Source: RGIG1840 sp964626795
Lineage (GTDB): Bacteria > Bacillota_I > Bacilli_A > RF39 > UBA660
Direction: 5' to 3'
Assembly: GCA_964626795.1 (NCBI GenBank)
Contig: CAZVIQ010000029.1
Span: 1-10,110, forward strand
Length of the DNA: 10,110 nucleotides
Position numbers and translations under genes: made by a program. The notes below the pieces were generated by a model, which worked only from the letters and a program-made list of their open reading frames with translations, was not told the DNA's origin and made no database searches. This document shows positions 1 to 5,187 of the stretch, in pieces; position 1 is the first letter of the stretch; every line of letters starts with the position of its first letter.

Positions 1-60
1 AAACATCATAGATGAAAATTTGGAAATCCCTTTTATTTCCCGACCATTTATGAATGAAAT
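1..60 (+). other. End of an unseen upstream unit (frame undecided)
   Basis: The terminator at 61–93 implies that a plus-strand transcription unit ends here. Frame 2 is open from the window edge to a TAG at 95–97, but it would run through the terminator hairpin. Frames 1 and 3 stop at 13–15 and 8–10. I cannot tell which frame carries the real tail, if any, and recognise no family in 31 residues. The minus strand shows no ribosome-binding site before its ATG pair at 4–9. Confidence 0.25.
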
Positions 61-93
61 AACTGTGGAAATAATTCTACAGTTTTATTTTGT
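61..93 (+). terminator. Rho-independent terminator of upstream unit
   Basis: A 10-bp stem, AACTGTGGAA paired with TTCTACAGTT (one G·U pair) around an ATAA loop, is followed by a T-rich run (TTATTTTGTTT). The T-tract lies on the plus-strand side, so it ends a plus-strand transcript entering from the left edge. Confidence 0.7.
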
Positions 94-99
94 TTAGCA

Positions 100-108
100 T
101 GTTATAAT
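100..108 (+). promoter_or_regulatory. Extended -10 promoter for NTPase–Nudix operon
   Basis: TATAAT at 103–108 is preceded by TG plus one base at 100–102, the extended -10 form. No good -35 hexamer is visible upstream, which is common for extended -10 promoters. The predicted start near 115 leaves a leader of about 15 bases carrying the AAAGGTG ribosome-binding site. Confidence 0.6.
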
Positions 109-130
109 TTAATTTGTAAAGGTGTTTAAT

Positions 131-709
131 ATGAATAAGAATATTTTAATAATTGGTCCTGCCCGTTCAGGTAAGACTACTCTATCCAGAAAAATTTGTA
201 AAGAATTAGGCTATAGTATAATAAATCTAGATGATATTATTTGTAGTTTTGAAGAAGCATTTCCAGAACTAGGAATAAGACATGATTATAACGATGTTAA
301 AGTAGCAAATAGATTTACTCCATTTTTAAAAAGATATTTAAGAGAACTTTCTGAAGGTCCAAACTTTTATAATAATATTAAGTATGTTATTGAAGGAGTA
401 TCAATAAATTTTGAAGATCTATTTCCAGTAATTGATAAAGAAAAATATATAATTATTGGGCTTACTTATAATAAAATAACTAGTGAAAAACTTTTTGAAA
501 ATATAAAAAGTAATGATACAGAAGATGACTGGACTTATTACTGTACTGAAAAAGAATTAAAAAGCAATGTAGATTATTTTATTGAAAGTAATAAATATTT
601 TAATAGTAAATTTATAAAACATAATATAAAAACATATGATGTTTCTGATAATAGAGATAATACTTTTACTCAAATAATTAATGATATTAAAGGAGAAAAC
701 TATGAATGA
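131..709 (+). CDS. Small P-loop NTPase (AAA/nucleotide kinase-like)
   Basis: This 192-residue soluble protein binds nucleotide. Residues 9–16, GPARSGKT, are a clear Walker A (P-loop), placed right at the N-terminus after a short hydrophobic beta strand (NILIIG). Residues 33–37, LDDII, fit the acidic pair after strand 2 in small adenylate- and shikimate-kinase-like folds. Size and layout fit a small nucleoside/metabolite kinase or AAA_33-type NTPase, but I cannot name a substrate. I chose the ATG at 131 over the GTG at 122, because that GTG is part of the ribosome-binding site AAAGGTG, correctly spaced from 131. The gene is first in an operon and its end overlaps the Nudix start by 8 bases, implying coupled translation. 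The joint context suggests nucleotide or metabolite housekeeping, which is inference. Confidence 0.8.
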   Translation: MNKNILIIGPARSGKTTLSRKICKELGYSIINLDDIICSFEEAFPELGIRHDYNDVKVANRFTPFLKRYLRELSEGPNFYNNIKYVIEGVSINFEDLFPVIDKEKYIIIGLTYNKITSEKLFENIKSNDTEDDWTYYCTEKELKSNVDYFIESNKYFNSKFIKHNIKTYDVSDNRDNTFTQIINDIKGENYE

Positions 710-1235
710 AGATAATTTAAGTTATATTTTAAAATTAAGAAATTCTCTAAAAGATGAATTAAGAAATATGCCATTATTTCAAAATGGCAGTGCTATAATT
801 GTAGTTAATGAACAAGGAAAAATATTACTGCAGCATCGTACTGATAGAGATTTATGGTGTGTTCCAGGTGGACTTCAGGAATTAGGTGAAACTTTTGAGG
901 AAGTTGCTGTGAGAGAACTAAACGAAGAAACAGGTCTTACTGCCAAAACCAATGATTTAATTTTAATAAAAGTGATATCAGGAGAAAGTCGTAAAAATTC
1001 ATATTCAAATGGAGATATAGTTTACAATAACACTGTTTTATATTTAATTAAAAAATATACAGGCACTCTTGGAAGTAATTATGAAGAAATAATAGATAAA
1101 GGAAATGGTTATTTTGAATCAGTTAAAGAATCTAGAGGATTAAAATTTTTTGCAACTAAAAATCTTCCAAAAAATTTAATGGATAAAGATTTAATAGAAG
1201 CATATTTAGAATTTAAAGATAACAATAACCAATAA
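702..1235 (+). CDS. Nudix hydrolase
   Basis: This 177-residue Nudix-family enzyme would hydrolyse a nucleoside diphosphate linked to another moiety, using a divalent metal. Residues 57–79 match the Nudix box G-x5-E-x7-REU-x-EE-x-GU completely: G57, E63, R71-E72, E75-E76, G78-L79. The preceding strand and HRTDRDLWCVPGG segment (45–57) is typical of the fold. Substrate cannot be read from the motif; roughly 27 residues precede the domain, a layout seen in Nudix proteins annotated as ADP-ribose or (d)NTP pyrophosphatases. ATG at 702 is chosen because AAAGGAG (689–695) sits 6 bases upstream; an in-frame ATG at 681 lacks such a site. It overlaps the P-loop gene by 8 bases and is followed by a terminator, so the two form a complete operon. 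Confidence 0.9.
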   Translation: MNEDNLSYILKLRNSLKDELRNMPLFQNGSAIIVVNEQGKILLQHRTDRDLWCVPGGLQELGETFEEVAVRELNEETGLTAKTNDLILIKVISGESRKNSYSNGDIVYNNTVLYLIKKYTGTLGSNYEEIIDKGNGYFESVKESRGLKFFATKNLPKNLMDKDLIEAYLEFKDNNNQ

Positions 1236-1240
1236 AATAT

Positions 1241-1269
1241 AGATATTTTTGAGTAAATATCTTTTTTTT
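1241..1269 (+). terminator. Rho-independent terminator after Nudix gene
   Basis: A perfect 8-bp stem, AGATATTT paired with AAATATCT (1241–1248 and 1255–1262) around a 6-base loop, leads directly into a run of eight T residues (1262–1269). It ends the NTPase–Nudix operon. Confidence 0.75.
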
Positions 1270-1277
1270 AAAATTTA

Positions 1278-1286
1278 TGCTATAAT
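1278..1286 (+). promoter_or_regulatory. Extended -10 promoter for membrane protein gene
   Basis: TATAAT at 1281–1286 is preceded by TG plus C (1278–1280), again the extended -10 form. The expected -35 position falls inside the preceding terminator and shows no hexamer. The predicted start is near 1293, giving a short leader with AAAAGGAG at 1301–1308. Confidence 0.6.
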
Positions 1287-1318
1287 TATCCTGATAATAA
1301 AAAAGGAGAGAGAAAAAA

Positions 1319-2422
1319 GTGAAAAAAAAGAAATTTAAAAGTAATATTTTATTGATTGTATCTTTACTGGTATTAATACTAATATGTATTGTTTTTTATA
1401 TAGTATCATTTATAACTTCAAATAATAGTAAAACTATAAAATTTTATAAAACCCTAGGAAACTACTCTGCTTTATCTGGATACTATATATCAGAAGATAA
1501 TACTTCTCCAGAAGAGGCATTAGTAAGAATTTATAATTGTAAGACAAAAAAATGTGCATATTTTGATGTTACTGGTGAAAATGTTGTAATATATGATAAT
1601 AATAAATACTATATTTATAATTTTATAAAAAATAAAAAAACCGAAGTTAATTTAGAAAACTATAATTATCAAAAAATTGAAATACTTGAATTTAATAAAA
1701 ATATATATGCTTTAGTAATTCGGAAAAATGACAAGAGTGCACTTTATTTAATAGAAGATAAAAAATATATTACTGATTTTGAATATACGACTTTCTGGTT
1801 AAATAATGAAGATATGTACAATAAAGGATATATATTTGCAAGTACTACAGACGAAGAAAATTATAAAAAATATATTTTAAATCTAAAAACAGGTAAAATT
1901 GCATTTAATAATGACGAAGATCTAGATGTTTTAAGCAATAATGGTCATTTATACTTTTTATCTAGTAAAACTTATTTCAATAATGCAACAATATATAATG
2001 ATGAATTTAAACCTTTATTTAATGATCAAGTATTTTCATTATATGGAATAACAAAAGAAGGTAATGTTTTAGTAGCTAACGTTGGAGATGAAATAGTTAA
2101 AGAATATAATTCTAACGGTTTACTTCTATCTACAGGCAAAACATATAAAAGTATTAATATGATTAATGATAATATTATAGTTGTGAATGATAATGGGTAT
2201 TTAAAAGTTGTTGATTACGAAGGAAATACTTTACTTGATATTTTAGAATTTTCAGACAATTTATCTATAAATAATAGTTATTCTAGTTTATCTAATAAAA
2301 GAGGAAATATAATTATATATGACAAAAACTTAAACGAACACGAAAATGAATATTGTAAAAATTATTCTTTTGATTTAGAAACTAAGGAAATTAAAATATC
2401 AGAAACAAACTGTAGAAGATAA
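1319..2422 (+). CDS. Membrane-anchored extracytoplasmic protein, unknown function
   Basis: I recognise no named family. The 367-residue protein starts with a basic stretch (KKKKFK) and one hydrophobic helix at about residues 9–33 that lacks a lipobox, so it is probably an uncleaved anchor with the rest outside the cell. The exterior part is made of short beta-strand-like repeats alternating hydrophobic/aromatic residues with NG, DG or NN turns (for example around 283–305), suggesting a beta-propeller-like fold; this is inference from pattern only. Outside cysteines fall in two pairs, C74/C79 and C346/C365 (three residues from the end), which could form disulfides and perhaps close the first and last blades. 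Start: GTG at 1319 with GGAG ten bases upstream. Its own promoter and the terminator beyond make it monocistronic. It might act as a surface binding protein. Confidence 0.75.
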   Translation: MKKKKFKSNILLIVSLLVLILICIVFYIVSFITSNNSKTIKFYKTLGNYSALSGYYISEDNTSPEEALVRIYNCKTKKCAYFDVTGENVVIYDNNKYYIYNFIKNKKTEVNLENYNYQKIEILEFNKNIYALVIRKNDKSALYLIEDKKYITDFEYTTFWLNNEDMYNKGYIFASTTDEENYKKYILNLKTGKIAFNNDEDLDVLSNNGHLYFLSSKTYFNNATIYNDEFKPLFNDQVFSLYGITKEGNVLVANVGDEIVKEYNSNGLLLSTGKTYKSINMINDNIIVVNDNGYLKVVDYEGNTLLDILEFSDNLSINNSYSSLSNKRGNIIIYDKNLNEHENEYCKNYSFDLETKEIKISETNCRR

Positions 2423-2432
2423 AGGGCATTTA

Positions 2433-2475
2433 AAAACTAGCGTATTTAATATTTAATAAAATGCTAGTTTTTTTA
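2433..2475. terminator. Bidirectional terminator between convergent genes
   Basis: AAACTAGC (2434–2441) pairs with GCTAGTTT (2463–2470), extended by weaker A/T pairing toward the loop. A T-run follows on the plus side (2468–2474), and the minus strand reads into TTTTTAAA on the other side. It serves the membrane protein gene from the left and the lysis cassette from the right. Confidence 0.75.
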
Positions 2476-2478
2476 TGT

Positions 2479-3330
2479 TTATTTTATTATAAGTTTTTCT
2501 CCATTGTTAAGTTTTATTTTATAATAATTTGTTTCAGTTACAGAATAAATAAATTTATTCTTTTGAAGTTCAGTTATTGTTTCTTTCAATAAACCTATTT
2601 CTATTTCTTTCTCTTCCAGTAACCTTTCAAGCGTATTATCTTTTTTAGGATATACTATTAACCAGTTATCTTTTGATGCTACAAAAGCATTATCTCCTAT
2701 TTTATACCAAGTATAATCAATATTTTCAGTAATTTCGTAATAATCATATATTCCATCTTTTACTGCATATTCTGTATATCTTTCATAATTTGTGCCCGGT
2801 CCTTTTCTTATATTCAGGTCTTCAACATTAATTTGTATTTGATCTTTTGATGTGTTTCTTAAAGTTGGAAATATTTTAATCTGATTATAATACTTTACAT
2901 TATAATTATTCTTTGTATTTTCACTTACCAGTTGATCTTCATATATGTAAAGAATTGTTTTTGGATCTGTATATGTTCCATTTCTTATAAATTCAATATG
3001 TAAATGGACACCAGTTGCATTACCAGTATCTCCCATGTATCCTAAAAATGTTCCCATAAATACAGTGGTACCTATAGCAAGAGTGCTTGCTGCTTTTAGA
3101 TGAAGATATCTACTTACATCATCTTCGTTATGTTTTATAGTAATATAATTTCCAGATATATTATTATATCCTTTATCTACAACTTCACCACTTCCGATTG
3201 AATATATTTCTTCGCCTTGATAATCCATCCAGCCTAAATCAAGTCCATAATGGAATGAAGAGGTTTCCTCTCTATATCCAAAGTCACTTGTTATACCAAT
3301 TTTATTTACTGGATATCTATAATATGTCAT
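2479..3330 (-). CDS. Phage-type endolysin: M23 endopeptidase with SH3 domain
   Basis: This 283-residue enzyme should cut peptide cross-links in peptidoglycan. Residues 10–130 are an M23 (LytM/lysostaphin-type) zinc endopeptidase with every expected residue: zinc ligands H27 and D31 (HYGLD), H111 in HLH, and catalytic H77 (YLHL) and H109. About 165–228 is a bacterial SH3 domain, with LNIRKGPGTNYE at 172–183. Residues about 232–262 are a heptad-rich charged coiled coil, followed by a short tail. There is no signal peptide or membrane segment, so export must depend on another factor. It overlaps the three-helix gene upstream by ATGA (3327–3330) and is last in a cassette with XhlA-like and holin-like genes, which is why I call it an endolysin. 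The start ATG follows GAGGTG. A housekeeping wall hydrolase would normally carry a signal peptide. Confidence 0.88.
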   Translation of the reverse strand: MTYYRYPVNKIGITSDFGYREETSSFHYGLDLGWMDYQGEEIYSIGSGEVVDKGYNNISGNYITIKHNEDDVSRYLHLKAASTLAIGTTVFMGTFLGYMGDTGNATGVHLHIEFIRNGTYTDPKTILYIYEDQLVSENTKNNYNVKYYNQIKIFPTLRNTSKDQIQINVEDLNIRKGPGTNYERYTEYAVKDGIYDYYEITENIDYTWYKIGDNAFVASKDNWLIVYPKKDNTLERLLEEKEIEIGLLKETITELQKNKFIYSVTETNYYKIKLNNGEKLIIK

Positions 3331-3656
3331 CCATTCACCTCTTCATCTGTTCTTACAATTTCTTTTAATTTTTGTATGTCACTAAATCTTTTAAAAATCT
3401 TTTCTTCAAAAGTCAAATATAAAGCATCTGCTCCTATAAAGGAAAACAAGCCTGACCATACACTGTAAAACCAACTTATATCTGAAAAGCTTCTTGAAAA
3501 TAATGTTCCTATTGTAAGAGATATCAAAAAACTTATAAGAACAATATATTTTTTAGTTTTTAATTGTTCTTTAATTTTCTGCACTATAGCAGTAGTAATA
3601 ATACTACTTGATATTCCAATTATTAAAACACTTTTTAAAAGTTCAACATTTAACAT
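3327..3656 (-). CDS. Putative holin (three membrane helices)
   Basis: The 109-residue protein has three hydrophobic helices at about 8–25, 37–54 and 61–81 and a charged C-terminal tail (83–109, rich in K, E, D and R). Short length, this topology and charged tail fit a class I-type phage holin, which forms membrane holes that release endolysin to the wall. I cannot assign it to a named holin family from sequence alone; the call rests on topology plus position directly between an XhlA-like gene and an endolysin. The ATG at 3656 has GAGGTG six bases upstream, placed just after the stop of the preceding gene. Its TGA overlaps the endolysin ATG, so hole-former and enzyme would be made in step. Confidence 0.65.
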   Translation of the reverse strand: MLNVELLKSVLIIGISSSIITTAIVQKIKEQLKTKKYIVLISFLISLTIGTLFSRSFSDISWFYSVWSGLFSFIGADALYLTFEEKIFKRFSDIQKLKEIVRTDEEVNG

Positions 3657-3667
3657 AATTCACCTCT

Positions 3668-3895
3668 TCATATTCCAAATAAAATGCCTATTATTCCCAG
3701 TAAAAGTGATCCCACCACTGTACGCCATAACCATTTATTTGCATCTTTTATCTCTTTAATATATTCTTCATTATTTAGTGTTTTATTAAGTGCAGTATCT
3801 AATTTTTCATTTATTTTAGTGAAATCTTGATTGTCTATTTTAGTTTCGAGTCTAATTAATCTATCTAATATTTCTCTTTGTACTCCGTTATCCAT
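3668..3895 (-). CDS. xhlA: XhlA-like holin-associated membrane protein
   Basis: The 75-residue protein has the layout of the XhlA (haemolysin XhlA) family of PBSX-type phages: a cytoplasmic amphipathic coiled-coil front (about 5–50; LDRLIRLETKID at 11–22, then EKLDTAL) followed by a single C-terminal helix (about 56–75, entered at KWLWRTVVGS). In PBSX, XhlA works with the holin XhlB and the amidase XlyA in host lysis. Here the neighbours downstream are a holin-like gene (12 bases away) and an endolysin, matching that order. Start: ATG at 3895 with AAAGGAG six bases upstream. It is the first gene after the cassette promoter. The family symbol is by resemblance; many tail-anchored phage proteins of this size share the pattern. 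Confidence 0.7.
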   Translation of the reverse strand: MDNGVQREILDRLIRLETKIDNQDFTKINEKLDTALNKTLNNEEYIKEIKDANKWLWRTVVGSLLLGIIGILFGI

Positions 3896-3927
3896 ATTTC
3901 TCCTTTCTATTATTCAAAAAGAGTTTT

Positions 3928-3944
3928 TAGAGGGTTCACCTCTA
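3928..3944 (-). promoter_or_regulatory. 5' leader hairpin of lysis cassette
   Basis: The start of the predicted transcript folds as TAGAGG paired with CCTCTA (3939–3944 with 3928–3933) around a 5-base loop. The stem and loop contain AGAGGTGAA, nearly the same Shine-Dalgarno string used before the holin and endolysin genes. No T-run follows, so it is not a plain terminator. A 5' hairpin can protect mRNA or occlude ribosomes; which applies here is inference. A 9-codon frame (GTG at 3939 to TAA at 3910) starts inside it. Confidence 0.4.
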
Positions 3945-3948
3945 TAGT

Positions 3949-3954
3949 ATTATA
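3949..3954 (-). promoter_or_regulatory. -10 box of lysis cassette promoter
   Basis: The minus strand reads TATAAT here. The position 17 bases upstream (3972–3977) reads CAGTAT, a poor -35 that lies inside the inverted repeat at 3970–3990. A perfect -10 with a weak -35 covered by a dyad suggests a promoter under control of a bound protein. Confidence 0.5.
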
Positions 3955-3969
3955 TGAACAACTGAAATC

Positions 3970-3990
3970 TAATACTGTTCGTTAGTATTA
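3970..3990. repeat. Inverted repeat, possible operator
   Basis: TAATACT (3970–3976) and AGTATTA (3984–3990) form a perfect 7-bp dyad around a 7-base spacer. It covers the -35 region of the lysis cassette promoter and abuts the T-run of the neighbouring terminator. With no T-run of its own on the minus strand, a regulator-binding site is more likely than a terminator, but this is inference. Confidence 0.4.
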
Positions 3991-4022
3991 AAAAAAGCAA
4001 ATTATTTAAATAATTTGCTTTT
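3988..4022 (-). terminator. Strong terminator after the unknown gene
   Basis: A 12-bp stem (3994–4005 with 4010–4021, 4-base loop) built on AAAGCAAATTAT is followed on the minus strand by seven T residues (3990–3996 on plus). It ends the PH-domain operon and isolates it from the lysis cassette. Confidence 0.85.
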
Positions 4023-4036
4023 CTGATTTATTAAAG

Positions 4037-4627
4037 TTATTTGTAAACTAATTGCATGTTTTCTTCGGGTTTTATATTTTCATAATCACGTCTCTTTACG
4101 ACTTTAACATTTCCCTTTTTTATATTATAAATAATATCATAAATAAGGGTATATAACGAACAATATTCATTTTGTTTTTTTTCTGAAAGTGGTATTAAAC
4201 ATACAACTATATCCCATTCTTCTTTAGGAGAATGTCTTTCTGAGGGGATGCATATAACTTTTTCTTTAAGACAGTTATCAATTCTTGTTAGAGTACATTC
4301 AAAAGCTATTTCATCAGTGTTTTTTAATAATGCTGATAAAAAAGCAGTCTCTGTTATTTCTTTTTTTGAATTTATTTGTTCTATGATATTGTCCACATCT
4401 AACGCTACAAAATCTTTTATATATATTTTTCTACCATTGATTATAAAATAAAGACCTCTTTCATCTTTCAATAATTCAACATCTATATCTGGAAAAGGTG
4501 ATTTTCTTCCAAATTCATCTAATAAATAACCACATACCATTCTTGGAAGATGTCTTTCATCTAATACATTTTCTTTTAAATCTAATTCTATTTGTATACC
4601 GTTTTCTAAAGCATATACTGCATTCAC
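4037..4627 (-). CDS. Hypothetical protein, unknown function
   Basis: I do not recognise this 196-residue protein. It has no signal peptide or membrane helix and looks soluble and mixed alpha/beta, with an acidic N-terminal half. Features: a HLPRMVCGYLLDEFGRKSP segment near 26–44, a beta hairpin (GLYFIINGRKIYIKDF), then DNCLKEKVICIPSERH and a hydrophobic strand (WDIVVCLIPL) before a helical and basic end. Cysteines are scattered without a metal-site pattern. Start: GTG at 4627, six bases after AGAGGAG, which lies inside the end of the PH-domain gene; the nearest ATG is out of frame. With only two bases between the genes, translation is probably coupled and the two products may work together. 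The gene is the last of its operon. Its presence beside a YokE-like protein at an ssrA 3' end suggests mobile-element origin. Confidence 0.7.
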   Translation of the reverse strand: MNAVYALENGIQIELDLKENVLDERHLPRMVCGYLLDEFGRKSPFPDIDVELLKDERGLYFIINGRKIYIKDFVALDVDNIIEQINSKKEITETAFLSALLKNTDEIAFECTLTRIDNCLKEKVICIPSERHSPKEEWDIVVCLIPLSEKKQNEYCSLYTLIYDIIYNIKKGNVKVVKRRDYENIKPEENMQLVYK

Positions 4628-4629
4628 AA

Positions 4630-5082
4630 CTAACTCCTCTGGTTTATTTTAATATTATTTCCAAATTTCCTTTTTTCTTTCATCATAAATTCTGTGATTT
4701 GAGTTTCTATATCATCTAGAGCATTTATAGAAATATGTGAAAGTTCAACAACTTCCTTAACTGTATCTATAATAATATTTCCCCAGAAAAGTCCACTTTT
4801 CACTTCTAAGTCATTATACATATCAGGTGTAATAGAAGTAAAAAAGTATCCAAATAAAACTCTATCCACTGCAATTAACAACCTTTTATTTGTAATAACC
4901 ACTACACAAGTGAAAAATATTTGAAAAGGTTCTTTAGTTTTCTGTGCAGGAAAAGCATATATTACCTTTTCTCCTGGATTTAAATGTTTCCTTATAACAT
5001 TTGCATGACTTTTTACTCTCCAAGCAATTGTTCTAGGATATTTTGTCCTGAACTGTTTTAATAAACTACCTAATTTATCCAT
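4630..5082 (-). CDS. YokE-like bacterial PH-domain protein
   Basis: The 150-residue protein fits the bacterial PH-like family that includes YokE of the B. subtilis prophage SPbeta. The typical opening is present: NPGEKVIYAFPAQK at 35–48, then a hydrophobic strand and ITNKRLLIAVDR at 63–74, then further strands and a C-terminal helix rich in acidic and hydrophobic residues (VVELSHISINALDDIETQI). A basic helical leader (residues 1–34) precedes it. There are no membrane helices. Bacterial PH-like domains are usually protein-interaction scaffolds, and no reaction is known for this type. Start: ATG at 5082 with AGAGGT upstream. It is first in a two-gene operon with the unknown gene. It starts about 100 bases beyond the ssrA 3' end, where integrated elements often sit. 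Confidence 0.7.
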   Translation of the reverse strand: MDKLGSLLKQFRTKYPRTIAWRVKSHANVIRKHLNPGEKVIYAFPAQKTKEPFQIFFTCVVVITNKRLLIAVDRVLFGYFFTSITPDMYNDLEVKSGLFWGNIIIDTVKEVVELSHISINALDDIETQITEFMMKEKRKFGNNIKINQRS

Positions 5083-5115
5083 AATTTATACCTCTATTAC
5101 TATTGTATAATAAAT

Positions 5116-5144
5116 ATTATAAAAGTTAAACCTTTTTAACCCAA
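5116..5144 (-). promoter_or_regulatory. Promoter of PH-domain operon
   Basis: TATAAT on the minus strand (5116–5121) lies 17 bases downstream of a partial -35, TTGGGT (5139–5144), which overlaps the ssrA terminator T-run. A second weaker -10-like TATACA lies closer to the gene. Confidence 0.45.
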
Positions 5145-5171
5145 AAAAAATCAACTATCTAAAAAGTTGAT
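5143..5171 (-). terminator. ssrA: Terminator of ssrA
   Basis: ATCAACT pairs with AGTTGAT (5165–5171 with 5150–5156 on plus) and is followed on the minus strand by a run of eight T residues (5143–5150). It lies 17 bases beyond the tmRNA CCA end. Confidence 0.8.
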
Positions 5172-5187
5172 TATATTTTATTATTTT

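Noticed and set aside
4..9. Double ATG on the minus strand at the left edge as a gene start
   Set aside because: No ribosome-binding site at proper spacing and too little sequence to judge.
2..97. Plus-strand frame open from the left edge to TAG at 95–97 as a real gene tail
   Set aside because: It would translate through a convincing terminator hairpin and shows no recognisable family; kept only as an undecided region.
122..130. GTG at 122 as start of the P-loop gene
   Set aside because: This GTG is part of the AAAGGTG ribosome-binding site that serves the ATG at 131.
3910..3939. Nine-codon leader peptide frame before the lysis cassette
   Set aside because: Not called as a gene: it lacks its own Shine-Dalgarno and would start within a few bases of the predicted transcript start. 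Mentioned only under the control region.
3994..4021. The long palindrome near 4008 as an operator or attachment core
   Set aside because: It is directly followed by a T-run on the minus strand just past a stop codon, which is fully explained by a terminator.
4248..4719. Two plus-strand open frames (4248–4451 and 4498–4719)
   Set aside because: They lie opposite the unknown gene and the PH-domain gene, which have good ribosome-binding sites and codon structure. The plus-strand frames lack ribosome-binding sites and their products are low-complexity hydrophobic, as expected for antisense shadows.
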